From a virus: a DNA stretch of 30,632 nucleotides. Position numbers and translations under genes: made by a program. The first letter of the stretch is position 1. Each line of letters opens with the position of its first letter. Location: IMG/VR virus record IMGVR_UViG_3300037328_000122, positions 1 to 30,632 of that record, one strand, 5' to 3'. Positions 1-7,227 of the stretch are shown piece by piece. Below the pieces are notes generated by a model. The model was given only the letters and a program-made list of their open reading frames with translations, was not told the DNA's origin and searched no databases.

Positions 1-34
1 AAAAAAGGCTACTCCATTTTCAATGAAGTAGCCT
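1..34 (-). terminator. Intrinsic terminator of the minus-strand membrane-protein gene
   Basis: An 8-bp inverted repeat (AGGCTACT at 6-13, AGTAGCCT at 27-34) is followed, when read on the minus strand, by a run of six T. This is the canonical shape of a Rho-independent terminator. It lies just downstream of the stop of the minus-strand gene that ends at 63, so that gene is probably a self-contained transcription unit. Confidence 0.85.
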
Positions 35-62
35 AACTCTAAACAAAACCAAATTAAAATCA

Positions 63-1601
63 TCATTTCCACCAATCTTTCAACACAACTCGAATCCTTT
101 TATAAAATTCAAATATAGGTGAAATATTGTTCTTTTCCGAACGAATGACAATAAGCTTTTTGTAGTAATTTATCAAAACATTTGAAGAGATAACTTTATT
201 ATCTGCCAAAGTTTTAATCAAATCGTCAAGGCTGTCCGAAATTTCAATCAATGACTTTTTACTTTCACCCGACTTGGATAGTAAGACAGTAAGCACAGGC
301 AAAAGCAAACTAAAGGCCGTCAACTTTGCCGCATTTATAAAACTTGCCAACCCATCTGGATAGGCAAGTTCTAATTGGATGAAGGAACTAAAGGATGACC
401 ACTCGCACATTGCAAAGATTGTCATGGCGATATTTTTCCAAATGCCATCCTGTACGTTGTAAGCAGTCCAAACCAAAGCCATTCCCAAACAAATAGAAAC
501 TATTACCAAAGCAGTTCCCGAAGTCCAATGCTGATTTGTTTGTCCTGTAAAGGAGGAGTATAATTCAAAGTAACCAATTGTTATGGTACCAAAAATAACC
601 ATGCACAAATAAATAGATTGAAATATTGGATCCGTGGCTACCCGGCTTAAAAAATTCTTACTTTGTGTCGTATTGGATAATTGATTATCTAACAAATCAC
701 TATCTTTTTTCTGAAAGTCATCTTCTAAAGTTCCATACTCCACTTTCAATTTTTCTAATTCCAAAAGAATCAAATCAGTAGCCTTTTTATTTTCAACCTT
801 GAGTGCATTGATAGATTCATTGTGTTTAGAAACTAGGAGTCCATCCTTATACACTTTATCTTTGGAGTTTGCGTCTTCATTATTTTTCATAAATGCGACC
901 TTTTGATTATATTTTAACTCCAAATCATTAATGAATTTATCATTAATCGCTTTAATTCTAACCAAATCATCTTTATGCTTTTTATCTAATTCTCTCTTTT
1001 GTCTGTCCGCTGCCTCTATTACCTTTAAGTCGAGTGTCGCCTTACTAAACAAATCACCAACTTGTCCATCATATCGGTTTCTTAATTTATTAATTGCGGC
1101 ATCGTTTTCATTAGCTAATAGTGTCGAAATCTTTGAACAGGCATCCTTTATTTTTTCCGTCACTTCAATCTCGAAAAACATTTTACCAATTTGAGTTTCT
1201 AAAGAATTTATCTCATTTTGCTTTAGTATAGAATCTCTCTTATACTCCAATAGATTATCATATTCAGTCTTTAGGATTAAAACATTTGAGTTGTCAATTA
1301 TTATTGATTTGGCTCGTTCTTTAGATTCTTCTATAATAGACAACAAAGATTTGAGATTATAAGGCTGATTCTTTATTGCATCCTCAAATACCGAAACCTC
1401 GATACAGTTACCATTTAAAGCAGAAATGTTTTTCACATAAGACTCATTCTCTTTTTTTATCTGCCTTACTATTGTTTGAGCGTGTCCCGATATAAACACC
1501 GCAAAGTCGGAAACCTTTATGTAATCTTTTCCATCATGCTCGTGTGTCGTTAACGTTTCAAGGTTAAATTTTGGCTTATTCAATAAATTTTCAAAAGTCA
1601 T
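63..1601 (-). CDS. Coiled-coil, four-TM membrane protein of unknown function
   Basis: A protein of 512 residues that I do not recognise as a named family. Residues about 25-80 are a compact region reminiscent of a small helix-turn-helix or winged-helix fold (YIKVSDFAVFISGHAQTIV), but this is only an impression. Residues about 85-310 are charged, leucine-spaced and probably coiled coil. Four hydrophobic segments follow at about 327-346, 363-381, 388-407 and 419-442, then a basic C-terminal tail of about 70 residues. There is no signal peptide, so the large N-terminal part is probably cytoplasmic. The gene runs against all neighbouring phage genes, shares a divergent intergenic region with the next gene and has its own terminator. 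That arrangement is typical of accessory genes expressed independently of the lytic programme, such as superinfection exclusion or defence genes. This role is inference from context only. Confidence 0.85.
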   Translation of the reverse strand: MTFENLLNKPKFNLETLTTHEHDGKDYIKVSDFAVFISGHAQTIVRQIKKENESYVKNISALNGNCIEVSVFEDAIKNQPYNLKSLLSIIEESKERAKSIIIDNSNVLILKTEYDNLLEYKRDSILKQNEINSLETQIGKMFFEIEVTEKIKDACSKISTLLANENDAAINKLRNRYDGQVGDLFSKATLDLKVIEAADRQKRELDKKHKDDLVRIKAINDKFINDLELKYNQKVAFMKNNEDANSKDKVYKDGLLVSKHNESINALKVENKKATDLILLELEKLKVEYGTLEDDFQKKDSDLLDNQLSNTTQSKNFLSRVATDPIFQSIYLCMVIFGTITIGYFELYSSFTGQTNQHWTSGTALVIVSICLGMALVWTAYNVQDGIWKNIAMTIFAMCEWSSFSSFIQLELAYPDGLASFINAAKLTAFSLLLPVLTVLLSKSGESKKSLIEISDSLDDLIKTLADNKVISSNVLINYYKKLIVIRSEKNNISPIFEFYKRIRVVLKDWWK

Positions 1602-1642
1602 TAGTTATTGATTTATTTATTTGTCATTAAATACCTATTCAA

Positions 1643-1673
1643 TTGTAAATTTAAAATAATTGTTTTAATATTG
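1643..1673 (+). promoter_or_regulatory. Candidate Bacteroidota-type promoter for the rightward genes
   Basis: TTG at 1643-1645 and TAATATTG at 1666-1673 are 20 bp apart. They match the Bacteroidota sigma pattern (TTG, 19-21 bp, TAnnTTTG) with one mismatch in the -7 box. A second overlapping TAATATTGT copy at 1677-1685 forms a direct repeat. The predicted start point falls just before the palindrome at 1682-1698 and about 30 bp before the first rightward gene. Confidence 0.5.
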
Positions 1674-1681
1674 TGCTAATA

Positions 1682-1698
1682 TTGTAAACAGTTTACAA
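1682..1698. promoter_or_regulatory. Perfect 17-bp palindrome, probable operator
   Basis: TTGTAAAC-A-GTTTACAA is a perfect 8-bp inverted repeat around a single base. It sits immediately downstream of the candidate -7 box, in the only divergent intergenic region of the window, and is not followed by a T-run. The geometry suits a dimeric repressor binding site rather than a terminator. The regulator is not identifiable here. Confidence 0.6.
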
Positions 1699-1710
1699 AA
1701 AAAAACAAAG

Positions 1711-2067
1711 ATGCCGAAAAAAGAAATACTCGATAGTAACAAAAGACCTATCAAAGGACTGTATGGAGATGAAGAGATAAAATTCTCAGAGGATAAAATT
1801 CAATCCGTATTCTCTAATTTTCAATATGAGGATGAGAAAGGAATAAGACTTGCCTTACAGCAGTTCGTGGCTGCCGTAGCTGGGGTAAACTTTAGTACAC
1901 ACTTGGAATTTACACAGAGCACAGAAGTTAATGCAAGTGCTTTCTCCACTTATCTTGGTAGTGACAATCCAATGAGCATTAAAATAATTTCAAAGGCTCT
2001 TGCGCAACAAAGTGCAACCGTGACGATAGAAGTTAACAATGTCAAAATGATTTTAAAACCGTTATAA
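1711..2067 (+). CDS. Hypothetical protein, 118 aa
   Basis: First rightward gene after the divergent regulatory region. The N-terminus is charged (MPKKEILDSNKRPIKG), and the remainder is a mix of helix and strand with no cysteine, signal peptide or TM segment. I do not recognise the family. It ends 16 bp before the exonuclease gene, so the two are probably cotranscribed from the palindrome-controlled promoter. An A-rich leader precedes the ATG, as in most genes here. Confidence 0.75.
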   Translation: MPKKEILDSNKRPIKGLYGDEEIKFSEDKIQSVFSNFQYEDEKGIRLALQQFVAAVAGVNFSTHLEFTQSTEVNASAFSTYLGSDNPMSIKIISKALAQQSATVTIEVNNVKMILKPL

Positions 2068-2083
2068 AATTAAACACTTAAAA

Positions 2084-2722
2084 ATGGAATCAATTAATTT
2101 TTTATTTTTCGATACCGAAACTTGGGGACTACCTAAACAATTTGGTAAGCCATACTATGAAGATTTGGACAACTATCCTCGCATTGCTTCTATTAGTTGG
2201 ATTCTTTGTAAGCAAAATGGAGAAAGACTGTCAGAAGGTGACTTCATTGTTATTCCCGAAAACTTTAAGCCAGACAAAGATTCGATTGAGATACATGGAA
2301 TTTCTGAAGAGTTGGCAAAAGAGAAGGGCAGACCATTAAAGGATGTATTGATGGACTTTGTAATGGATTTTCAACAAGTGGATAAAACTATCCTAGTCGC
2401 TCATAACATGGAGTTCGACTTTAATGTAGTATTTTCGGAACTTGCCAGAACATTCCCAAAGGCTACTTTTCCTAAAAATGTAGTTTCTATTGACACAATG
2501 AAGCCATTATCACGTTACATTGGTATTAAAAATTATCATGGTTTCAAGTGGCCGTCGTTACAGGAAATGCACTTAAAGCTATTTGGTAAAAAATTTGATG
2601 GTGCACATAATTCAAAAGCCGATACGGAAGCTTTGTTGGCTTGTTTCTTCAAAGTCATGGAGGATAAAAAGGGCAAAATAATTTTAATGAGTCAAATAGA
2701 ACCTAATGTACTACTCACGTAA
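2084..2722 (+). CDS. DnaQ-like DEDDh 3'-5' exonuclease
   Basis: This 212-residue protein carries the RNase H-fold exonuclease motifs in order. Exo I is FDTETWG (D10, E12), Exo II is AHNMEFDFN (H107 to N114, with D112), and Exo III is HNSKAD (H175, D180). These are the four acidic residues and the histidine of the DEDDh subclass, which includes the DNA polymerase III epsilon proofreading subunit and RNase T. The family removes nucleotides from 3' ends using two metal ions. No polymerase gene is nearby, so it probably acts as a free exonuclease in phage DNA metabolism, or as a host-interaction factor. The length is close to a bare exonuclease domain. It lies in the short rightward operon after the divergent promoter. 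Confidence 0.92.
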   Translation: MESINFLFFDTETWGLPKQFGKPYYEDLDNYPRIASISWILCKQNGERLSEGDFIVIPENFKPDKDSIEIHGISEELAKEKGRPLKDVLMDFVMDFQQVDKTILVAHNMEFDFNVVFSELARTFPKATFPKNVVSIDTMKPLSRYIGIKNYHGFKWPSLQEMHLKLFGKKFDGAHNSKADTEALLACFFKVMEDKKGKIILMSQIEPNVLLT

Positions 2723-2951
2723 AAAAAGACCAACTCCAAAATGTTACTTCGTATGTTATTTAATAATGTATGCGGACGGAGGTACAGGAGGAGGTTCAAA
2801 CGTTGTAATGTTAAACAATGGAGTATTTGATTCTAAATTAATTAAAAGGCTGTTGAAGCTTAAAATCAATGGAGTTCAAGATATTGGAATCACGAGTATT
2901 ACTCAAATATCAATAAAAGACTTTCGTAGTGAAAGAGATGCAATAAATTAA
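2706..2951 (+). CDS. Small hypothetical protein, 81 aa or 61 aa
   Basis: The frame overlaps the exonuclease gene by 17 bp if it starts at 2706. An in-frame ATG at 2766 behind an AT-rich leader is an equally good start and gives 61 residues beginning MYADGGTGGGSN. The protein has a Gly-rich segment and then a helix/strand region (LIKRLLKLKINGVQDIGITSI). I do not recognise it. It is the last gene before an intrinsic terminator, which supports it being a real member of this short operon. Confidence 0.6.
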   Translation: MYYSRKKRPTPKCYFVCYLIMYADGGTGGGSNVVMLNNGVFDSKLIKRLLKLKINGVQDIGITSITQISIKDFRSERDAIN

Positions 2952-2962
2952 TAAAACCAAGA

Positions 2963-2997
2963 GTCACCATTGATACTATTCATCTTGGTGGCTTTTT
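2963..2997 (+). terminator. Intrinsic terminator of the short left operon
   Basis: GTCACCA (2963-2969) pairs with TGGTGGC (2986-2992), with one G-U pair, and is followed by five T. It lies 11 bp after the preceding stop codon and separates the exonuclease operon from the packaging/structural genes. Confidence 0.75.
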
Positions 2998-3010
2998 AAT
3001 TTCTTTATAT

Positions 3011-3106
3011 ATGGAATTTAGAATATATGAAGTCGTAAAGGATAATAACACAATATACTTTATGAAAACAGAAGCTATTTTAGCAATTTTAGATGTTTTA
3101 TCGTAA
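3011..3106 (+). CDS. Possible very small protein, 31 aa
   Basis: An ATG at 3011 opens a 31-codon frame ending TAA at 3106 (it begins MEFRIYEVVKDNN). It sits alone between the terminator at 2963-2997 and the terminase leader. The amino-acid composition is plausible, but no start signal or relative supports it. It may be chance. Confidence 0.25.
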   Translation: MEFRIYEVVKDNNTIYFMKTEAILAILDVLS

Positions 3107-3117
3107 CAACTTGCTTA

Positions 3118-3200
3118 TAGTAAAATTAAAGCCAACTGCACACTTATAGGAATGCACACTCGCATAAAATCTATTTTACTAAAAGTGTTTATTATTTTTG
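3118..3200 (+). promoter_or_regulatory. Candidate late-operon control region upstream of terminase
   Basis: TATTTTTG at 3193-3200 matches the Bacteroidota -7 consensus TAnnTTTG exactly, but no TTG stands at the right distance upstream. Instead the region has a 9-bp inverted repeat (TAGTAAAAT 3118-3126, ATTTTACTA 3173-3181) that encloses two direct copies of TGCACACT (3137-3144 and 3153-3160, 16 bp apart). A promoter needing an activator at the repeats would fit. A terminase recognition site is also possible, because such sites often lie just before terS. Confidence 0.4.
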
Positions 3201-3286
3201 CATCCTTAATTACTATTAAAAATCAAAAACTTAAAATTGGATGAACCTATTTATAAATCATTAGTGGAATATTAATCTTGTAATAT

Positions 3287-3892
3287 ATGCCTCGAACAAA
3301 TAGAAAAAAAATGAACAAAAGGAGTGAAGCCGAGATAAAATCGGATGCTCCACTTATTGCTGAGTTGTTTCTAAGGGGTGACACACATCAAGAGATAACG
3401 GATAAATTATGTCTTAAAAGAAAGGTTGAAGGCTACGTAACACGAACAACAGTTACGAGGGACTTACAAAAAATAGTAAAGGATTGGCAAGAACAAAAAA
3501 TCGACTTCATAGAAGATAAAATGCTTATCGAGTTGACCAAAATTGATAAGTTGGAAAGCAAGTTATGGACTATGTACGATGAAATGATGGAGGCTTGGCA
3601 AAAGTCTAAAGAATTTACATTAACTGAAGAAAGACAAATTGGTAAAAAAATAAGTAAGTTGGACATGAATGGGAATCCTATTAGCACCGATACTCCCGAT
3701 TCAATGGAACAACAAAACACCATAACAAGAACACCGGGTGAGGTTTCTTATATGCGAGAGGCGAGAGCCATAATGGATTTAATATCTAAACAATGCGAAA
3801 GGAGAACAAAGCTATTGGGACTCGATAAAATTAAAATTGAATTAGAGGGGAATTTAAACGTTCAGCAAATTATAGGAATGAAAATTTTGTAA
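3287..3892 (+). CDS. terS: Terminase small subunit (TerS)
   Basis: A protein of 201 residues with a basic N-terminus (MPRTNRKKMNKR). It has a helix-turn-helix-like DNA-binding region at about 20-65 (IAELFLRGDTHQEITDKL, then VTRTTVTRDLQKI), a charged central helical region, and a C-terminal helix with the pattern ERRTKLLGLDK often seen at the end of phage small terminases. It should recognise the packaging start on concatemeric DNA and deliver it to TerL. The stop codon is directly followed by the terL ATG, the classic pairing, and this is the main support for the call. The 180-bp non-coding stretch just upstream may hold its binding site. Confidence 0.85.
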   Translation: MPRTNRKKMNKRSEAEIKSDAPLIAELFLRGDTHQEITDKLCLKRKVEGYVTRTTVTRDLQKIVKDWQEQKIDFIEDKMLIELTKIDKLESKLWTMYDEMMEAWQKSKEFTLTEERQIGKKISKLDMNGNPISTDTPDSMEQQNTITRTPGEVSYMREARAIMDLISKQCERRTKLLGLDKIKIELEGNLNVQQIIGMKIL

Positions 3893-5293
3893 ATGGAAAT
3901 ACTATTCGATACAAACGGAAATCTAAAGCAAAAGGAATGTTCAAAGTTTTGGATAGATGACACGACAGAAGAAATTGTATATGGTGGTTCTAAAGGTAGT
4001 GGCAAGTCATATGTAGGATGTTCACTAATATTTGGAGATGCTTTAATCTATCCAGAAACTTTTTATTTTATAGCTAGGAGAACCTTAAAAGATTTAAAGA
4101 AATTTACTGTTCCATCCATACTTGAGGTATTGGAAAATTGGGGCGTGACGAATCAATATTATAAGTATAACGGTCAAGAAAGTTGTTATAAGTTACATAA
4201 TGGCAGCAAGGTCTATCTTTTGGATGCAAAATATATGCCTTCTGACCCTTTATTCGAGAGGTTTGGTTCAATGCAAATGACAAGGGGTTGGATAGAAGAA
4301 GCTGGAGAGTTCACGGAGTCCTGTAAGAATAATTTACAAATTTCAATTGGTAGATGGAATAACGACAAGTATGGATTAAAGGGTAAATTATTACAGACTT
4401 GTAATCCATCAAAAAACTACCTGTATTCAATCTATAAAAAGAATCAAAGTAATACTTTAGAAAGGCATATTAAGTTCATCCAAGCCTTGCCAACTGACAA
4501 TAATATGTTAGATAGTGGCTACCTTGACAGTTTAAATAGAATATTAAAGGGTGCTGAAAAGGAACGTCTGCTTAAAGGTAATTGGGAATATGACGATGAC
4601 CCTAATACACTTTGCGAGTACGATAAAATTATGGACTTATTCCATAACGACCATATTGGACTTAATGAAATCGGAGATGAAATAGAAGATAAGAACAAAC
4701 AATACTTAACTTGCGATATTGCGGCTTATGGCTCAGACAAGTTCATAGTTGGGCGTTGGAATAATTGGCGATTAAAGGAAGTTCAAAGCTTTGAAAAGTC
4801 GGGAGGTGCTTTAATCATAGGTGCTATTAAACATCTCCAAACAAAACACGAAATTCCTCAAAGGAATATTGCTTTTGATAGTGATGGTGTCGGTGGATTA
4901 ATTGGAGGGAAAACAGGATTCTTACCAAGGGCGGTGGCTTTCGTGAATAATGGAACTCCATTAAAACCACACAAAGGAGATGAAGTAGAACAATATCAAA
5001 ATGCACAGGCACAATGCTGTTATAAACTTGCCGAAAAGATAAACTCCAATGGAATTTATATAGATGCTATCCTGACGACAAACGAAAAGGAACAGATTAT
5101 TCAAGAACTTGAAACTTTAAAACGGCAACCGAGTAATGACCAAAAGTTACGGATTGTGGATAAAAAAACTATTAAAGAACAAATAGGACGTTCACCCGAT
5201 TGGAGAGATATGATAATGATGCGTATGGCTTTCGAGTACAAGTCAAAAACTGCAACTATCCATGTTGGGAAAAAAGGGAAAAGTGAATGGTAA
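3893..5293 (+). CDS. terL: Terminase large subunit (TerL)
   Basis: The DNA-packaging motor ATPase/nuclease, 466 residues. The Walker A motif is GGSKGSGKS (31-39), the Walker B region GWIEEA (132-137) carries the catalytic acidic pair, and the coupling motif is TCNPS (169-173). The C-terminal nuclease has the RNase H-like acidic residues in CDIAAYGSD (D275), AFDSDGVGG (D329, D331) and SPDWRDM (D436, D439). The protein would bind the portal, translocate DNA with ATP and cut the concatemer. The ATG directly follows the terS stop. The length is near the usual 420-560 residues for the family. The SKGSGKS loop and compact N-terminus resemble PBSX/Terminase_6-type large subunits, but I cannot assign a subfamily without a search. 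Confidence 0.96.
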   Translation: MEILFDTNGNLKQKECSKFWIDDTTEEIVYGGSKGSGKSYVGCSLIFGDALIYPETFYFIARRTLKDLKKFTVPSILEVLENWGVTNQYYKYNGQESCYKLHNGSKVYLLDAKYMPSDPLFERFGSMQMTRGWIEEAGEFTESCKNNLQISIGRWNNDKYGLKGKLLQTCNPSKNYLYSIYKKNQSNTLERHIKFIQALPTDNNMLDSGYLDSLNRILKGAEKERLLKGNWEYDDDPNTLCEYDKIMDLFHNDHIGLNEIGDEIEDKNKQYLTCDIAAYGSDKFIVGRWNNWRLKEVQSFEKSGGALIIGAIKHLQTKHEIPQRNIAFDSDGVGGLIGGKTGFLPRAVAFVNNGTPLKPHKGDEVEQYQNAQAQCCYKLAEKINSNGIYIDAILTTNEKEQIIQELETLKRQPSNDQKLRIVDKKTIKEQIGRSPDWRDMIMMRMAFEYKSKTATIHVGKKGKSEW

Positions 5294-5312
5294 TTATTTA
5301 ATCAAAACAACT

Positions 5313-5522
5313 ATGGAAAAGCAAACTAGCAACGTGGCCCCGAGTGAACACCAAAAAGAAGAAACTCTTCGCCAACAAATCAAAGATGGACTTCTGCAAA
5401 TATCTATTGATATGGATAAACTTTGTGTGATGCAAAAGAATTTAAAATATAGAGGCTTACCTAGATTTAAGCAAGGGCAAAGAGCAGTTAGAAAAATTTA
5501 CAATATGCTACTTGAAAAGTAG
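5313..5522 (+). CDS. Small basic protein, paralogue of the next gene's C-terminus
   Basis: The frame is open from 5262, but the start at 5313 is preferred because it avoids overlapping terL and has an A-rich leader. It gives 69 residues. The C-terminal half (LCVMQKNLKYRGLPRFK, then KIYNMLLEK) aligns with the C-terminus of the next protein (LHQKTNFRGRSRFK, then KILKKLNFLD). They share N-x-x-R-G-x-x-R-F-K and a following helix with K-I. I do not recognise the domain. A position directly after terL suggests a packaging or head-completion accessory, but this is inference. Confidence 0.75.
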   Translation: MEKQTSNVAPSEHQKEETLRQQIKDGLLQISIDMDKLCVMQKNLKYRGLPRFKQGQRAVRKIYNMLLEK

Positions 5523-5557
5523 TGAACTTTTAACATCAAAAATTAAATATTGCAATT

Positions 5558-6121
5558 ATGGAAAATGAAATTAAAGGCAGCGGTGATGAACTTCAAAAGA
5601 AACCTACCAAGGCTGTCCGCAAACCTCGAAAAAAAAGAGTCACGACACCGAAAAAAAAGACTGTGAACGAATTGGAACCGACTCTGGATAAACCATTGGA
5701 TGAACCGATGAAAAGTCCTGTTGATGAAGCTATGGACGAATCATTGGATAAACCATTGGATAGTCCGTATGATGAACCATTGGAAAGTGATGAAGGAGAT
5801 CCACGGGGTGAAATAATTAAACCGTATGAACCAGATGAACCGATGGAAACTCCATTTGATAGTTCTGAAGACGACCCGTTGTTGGATAATTTAGTTGTTG
5901 ATGACACATTGCCTTGGAATATTAAACCAGCTGAACAAACGGATGAACAAACGGAAGTTTATTTTCGTAAGGAACTCGAAATGCTTTTTAATTACCTATT
6001 GGAATCATTTGATGAACTTGATGAACTCCATCAAAAAACTAATTTTAGAGGTAGGAGTAGGTTCAAAAGGTCAAGAAAGGAATTAGGCAAGATTCTAAAA
6101 AAACTAAACTTTTTAGACTAA
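5558..6121 (+). CDS. Basic/acidic low-complexity protein with shared C-terminal domain
   Basis: A protein of 187 residues in three parts. Residues about 14-36 are strongly basic (KKPTKAVRKPRKKRV). Residues about 40-110 are an acidic Pro/Asp/Glu repeat with units like LDKPLDEP, LDKPLDSP and YDEPLE, also visible in the DNA as recurring ttggataaaccattggat. Residues about 130-187 form a helical domain related to the preceding small protein (NFRGRSRFK at 162-170). The basic block could bind nucleic acid, and the repeat is probably disordered. I do not recognise the family. It lies between terL and the tail chaperone. Confidence 0.8.
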   Translation: MENEIKGSGDELQKKPTKAVRKPRKKRVTTPKKKTVNELEPTLDKPLDEPMKSPVDEAMDESLDKPLDSPYDEPLESDEGDPRGEIIKPYEPDEPMETPFDSSEDDPLLDNLVVDDTLPWNIKPAEQTDEQTEVYFRKELEMLFNYLLESFDELDELHQKTNFRGRSRFKRSRKELGKILKKLNFLD

Positions 6122-6128
6122 AATAAAT

Positions 6129-6959
6129 ATGGTACAAAGAGAGATGAACGGCAGCACCGTGATAAATATTTGTGATGAATGGAGAGATGTAACCTTAAAA
6201 CAGGGCGTTGAACTATATAAAATTGCAATGAGGTTTCCCGATGCTGTCAAAAAGATTTATGCTTTCGCTATTGAAAAGCAAACTGACGAGATGGCTAAAG
6301 AGATTGGCATCCTAAACAGTTCACTAACTGATGAACAATTGATTAAGACGTTGCCAATACTCTATGGTGAGGTCATAAAATGCCTCACAGATATAGATGA
6401 GAATTTGGTTGACCAACTAATGCCAACTCAAAGGACAACATTCTATCAACAGTATTTGAGTAGGTTCATCATCGGCGTATTGAATTTTCCTATTGATTTG
6501 AAAATCAAAAAAATAAGTTCATTCGATTTTCGGGGACAGACTTTCTATCTGCCAACGGTGAACCGATTTAAGATAGGTAATTTATCCATTGAACAACCGA
6601 TGAACAACGTTACTGCAATCGAATTTACAGAGGCAGCAGACTTACAACTTGCGGAGAAGGCACTAGATGGTGGGCGTATTGAAACCCTATCAAATATAAT
6701 TGCTATTCATTGCAGACTGAAAAATGAGAAGTATGATGAACAGAAATCCTTGAGTCGTGCTGAACTCTTTATGGATGAACTGACGATGGATGTCGCTTGG
6801 GAGGTTTTTTTTTGCTTAGTAGAACTTTTCAACACCTTGAAGAAACGTTCCCAAATATTTTTGCTGGCAGCGGAGTTAAAAAAGGAGACGACACCGAACT
6901 TCAACAGTTTGGATGGTATGCTCAAATCGTATCACTTTCAGAAAGTCCAACAGAAGTAA
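6129..6959 (+). CDS. Tail assembly chaperone, short (G-type) product
   Basis: The 276-residue product made without frameshifting. It is mostly helical and lacks signal peptide and TM segments. An in-frame Met at codon 6 is an alternative start. The strongest evidence for function is architectural. Near its 3' end is a run of nine T in the right phase for -1 slippage, and a long overlapping -1 frame begins there and extends past this gene's stop. This matches the G/GT tail assembly chaperone pair of long-tailed phages, in which the G protein coats the tape measure before tail tube assembly. The neighbours are tail-completion and tail proteins. The tape measure gene lies 5.9 kb further on, farther than usual. 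Confidence 0.75.
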   Translation: MVQREMNGSTVINICDEWRDVTLKQGVELYKIAMRFPDAVKKIYAFAIEKQTDEMAKEIGILNSSLTDEQLIKTLPILYGEVIKCLTDIDENLVDQLMPTQRTTFYQQYLSRFIIGVLNFPIDLKIKKISSFDFRGQTFYLPTVNRFKIGNLSIEQPMNNVTAIEFTEAADLQLAEKALDGGRIETLSNIIAIHCRLKNEKYDEQKSLSRAELFMDELTMDVAWEVFFCLVELFNTLKKRSQIFLLAAELKKETTPNFNSLDGMLKSYHFQKVQQK

Positions 6960-7057
6960 AAAAAGTCGAACAAATGAACCTCTATGATTTTTTTAGGCTT
7001 GTGTCTATAAAAATTGCAGAAAGTAATTATGCGAGTTCATTATATGACAAATCATAA
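6129..7057 (+). CDS. Tail assembly chaperone, -1 frameshifted (GT-type) fusion
   Basis: A predicted fusion of 309 residues. The zero frame is read through the codon at 6810-6812 (228 residues), then the ribosome slips back one base on T-TTT-TTT and continues in the -1 frame (81 residues, beginning LLSRTFQHLEETFPNIF) to the stop at 7057. The -1 extension has clearly protein-like composition, with the pattern W-Y-A-x-I-V-S-L followed by L-Y-D-F-F-R-L-V-S. It has no plausible ATG of its own; the frame's earliest initiation-type codon is TTG at 6797, inside the G gene. In lambda-like systems the T domain recruits tail tube subunits. Frameshift efficiency and any stimulatory structure cannot be judged here. 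Confidence 0.75.
6805..6813 (+). promoter_or_regulatory. Slippery site for -1 ribosomal frameshifting
   Basis: Nine consecutive T follow GAGG. In the zero frame the codons are GTT TTT TTT TGC, so T-TTT-TTT is correctly phased for tandem -1 slippage of two Phe tRNAs. Both frames remain open around it: the zero frame for 147 nt more, and the -1 frame for 246 nt including the stop. Such a homopolymer would normally be selected against unless used. Confidence 0.75.
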
Positions 7058-7086
7058 ATTTATCAATAAATAATAAATATTAGTAT

Positions 7087-7227
7087 ATGAATATCGTTGA
7101 AGAATACTTTTACAAAAAAGGGAAGTTGGCAGTCATTGAAAAGCTAAAAGGAGATACTTTTACTCCATGTAGCCAAAGTGGAAAGTTGAAACACTATTTG
7201 GATTCTCAAACAATTCTAAAGATATGA
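7087..7227 (+). CDS. Small hypothetical protein, 46 aa
   Basis: An ATG at 7087 starts a 46-codon frame (it begins MNIVEEYFYKKGKLAVIEKL) that ends in TGA overlapping the next gene's ATG (ATGA at 7224-7227). The tight overlap and the 29-bp gap after the chaperone stop argue that it is a real operon member. The product is basic and soluble, with one Cys. I do not recognise it. Confidence 0.65.
   Translation: MNIVEEYFYKKGKLAVIEKLKGDTFTPCSQSGKLKHYLDSQTILKI

Noticed and set aside
931-1194. 87-codon plus-strand frame inside the leftward membrane-protein gene
   Set aside because: It is antisense to the coiled-coil part of a well-supported gene, and its Leu/Ser/Ile-rich translation is typical of the complement of Lys/Glu-rich coding sequence.
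5593-5907. 104-codon minus-strand frame opposite the acidic Pro/Asp repeat protein
   Set aside because: It is the complement of the repeats, giving Ser/Gly-rich low complexity, without a leader.
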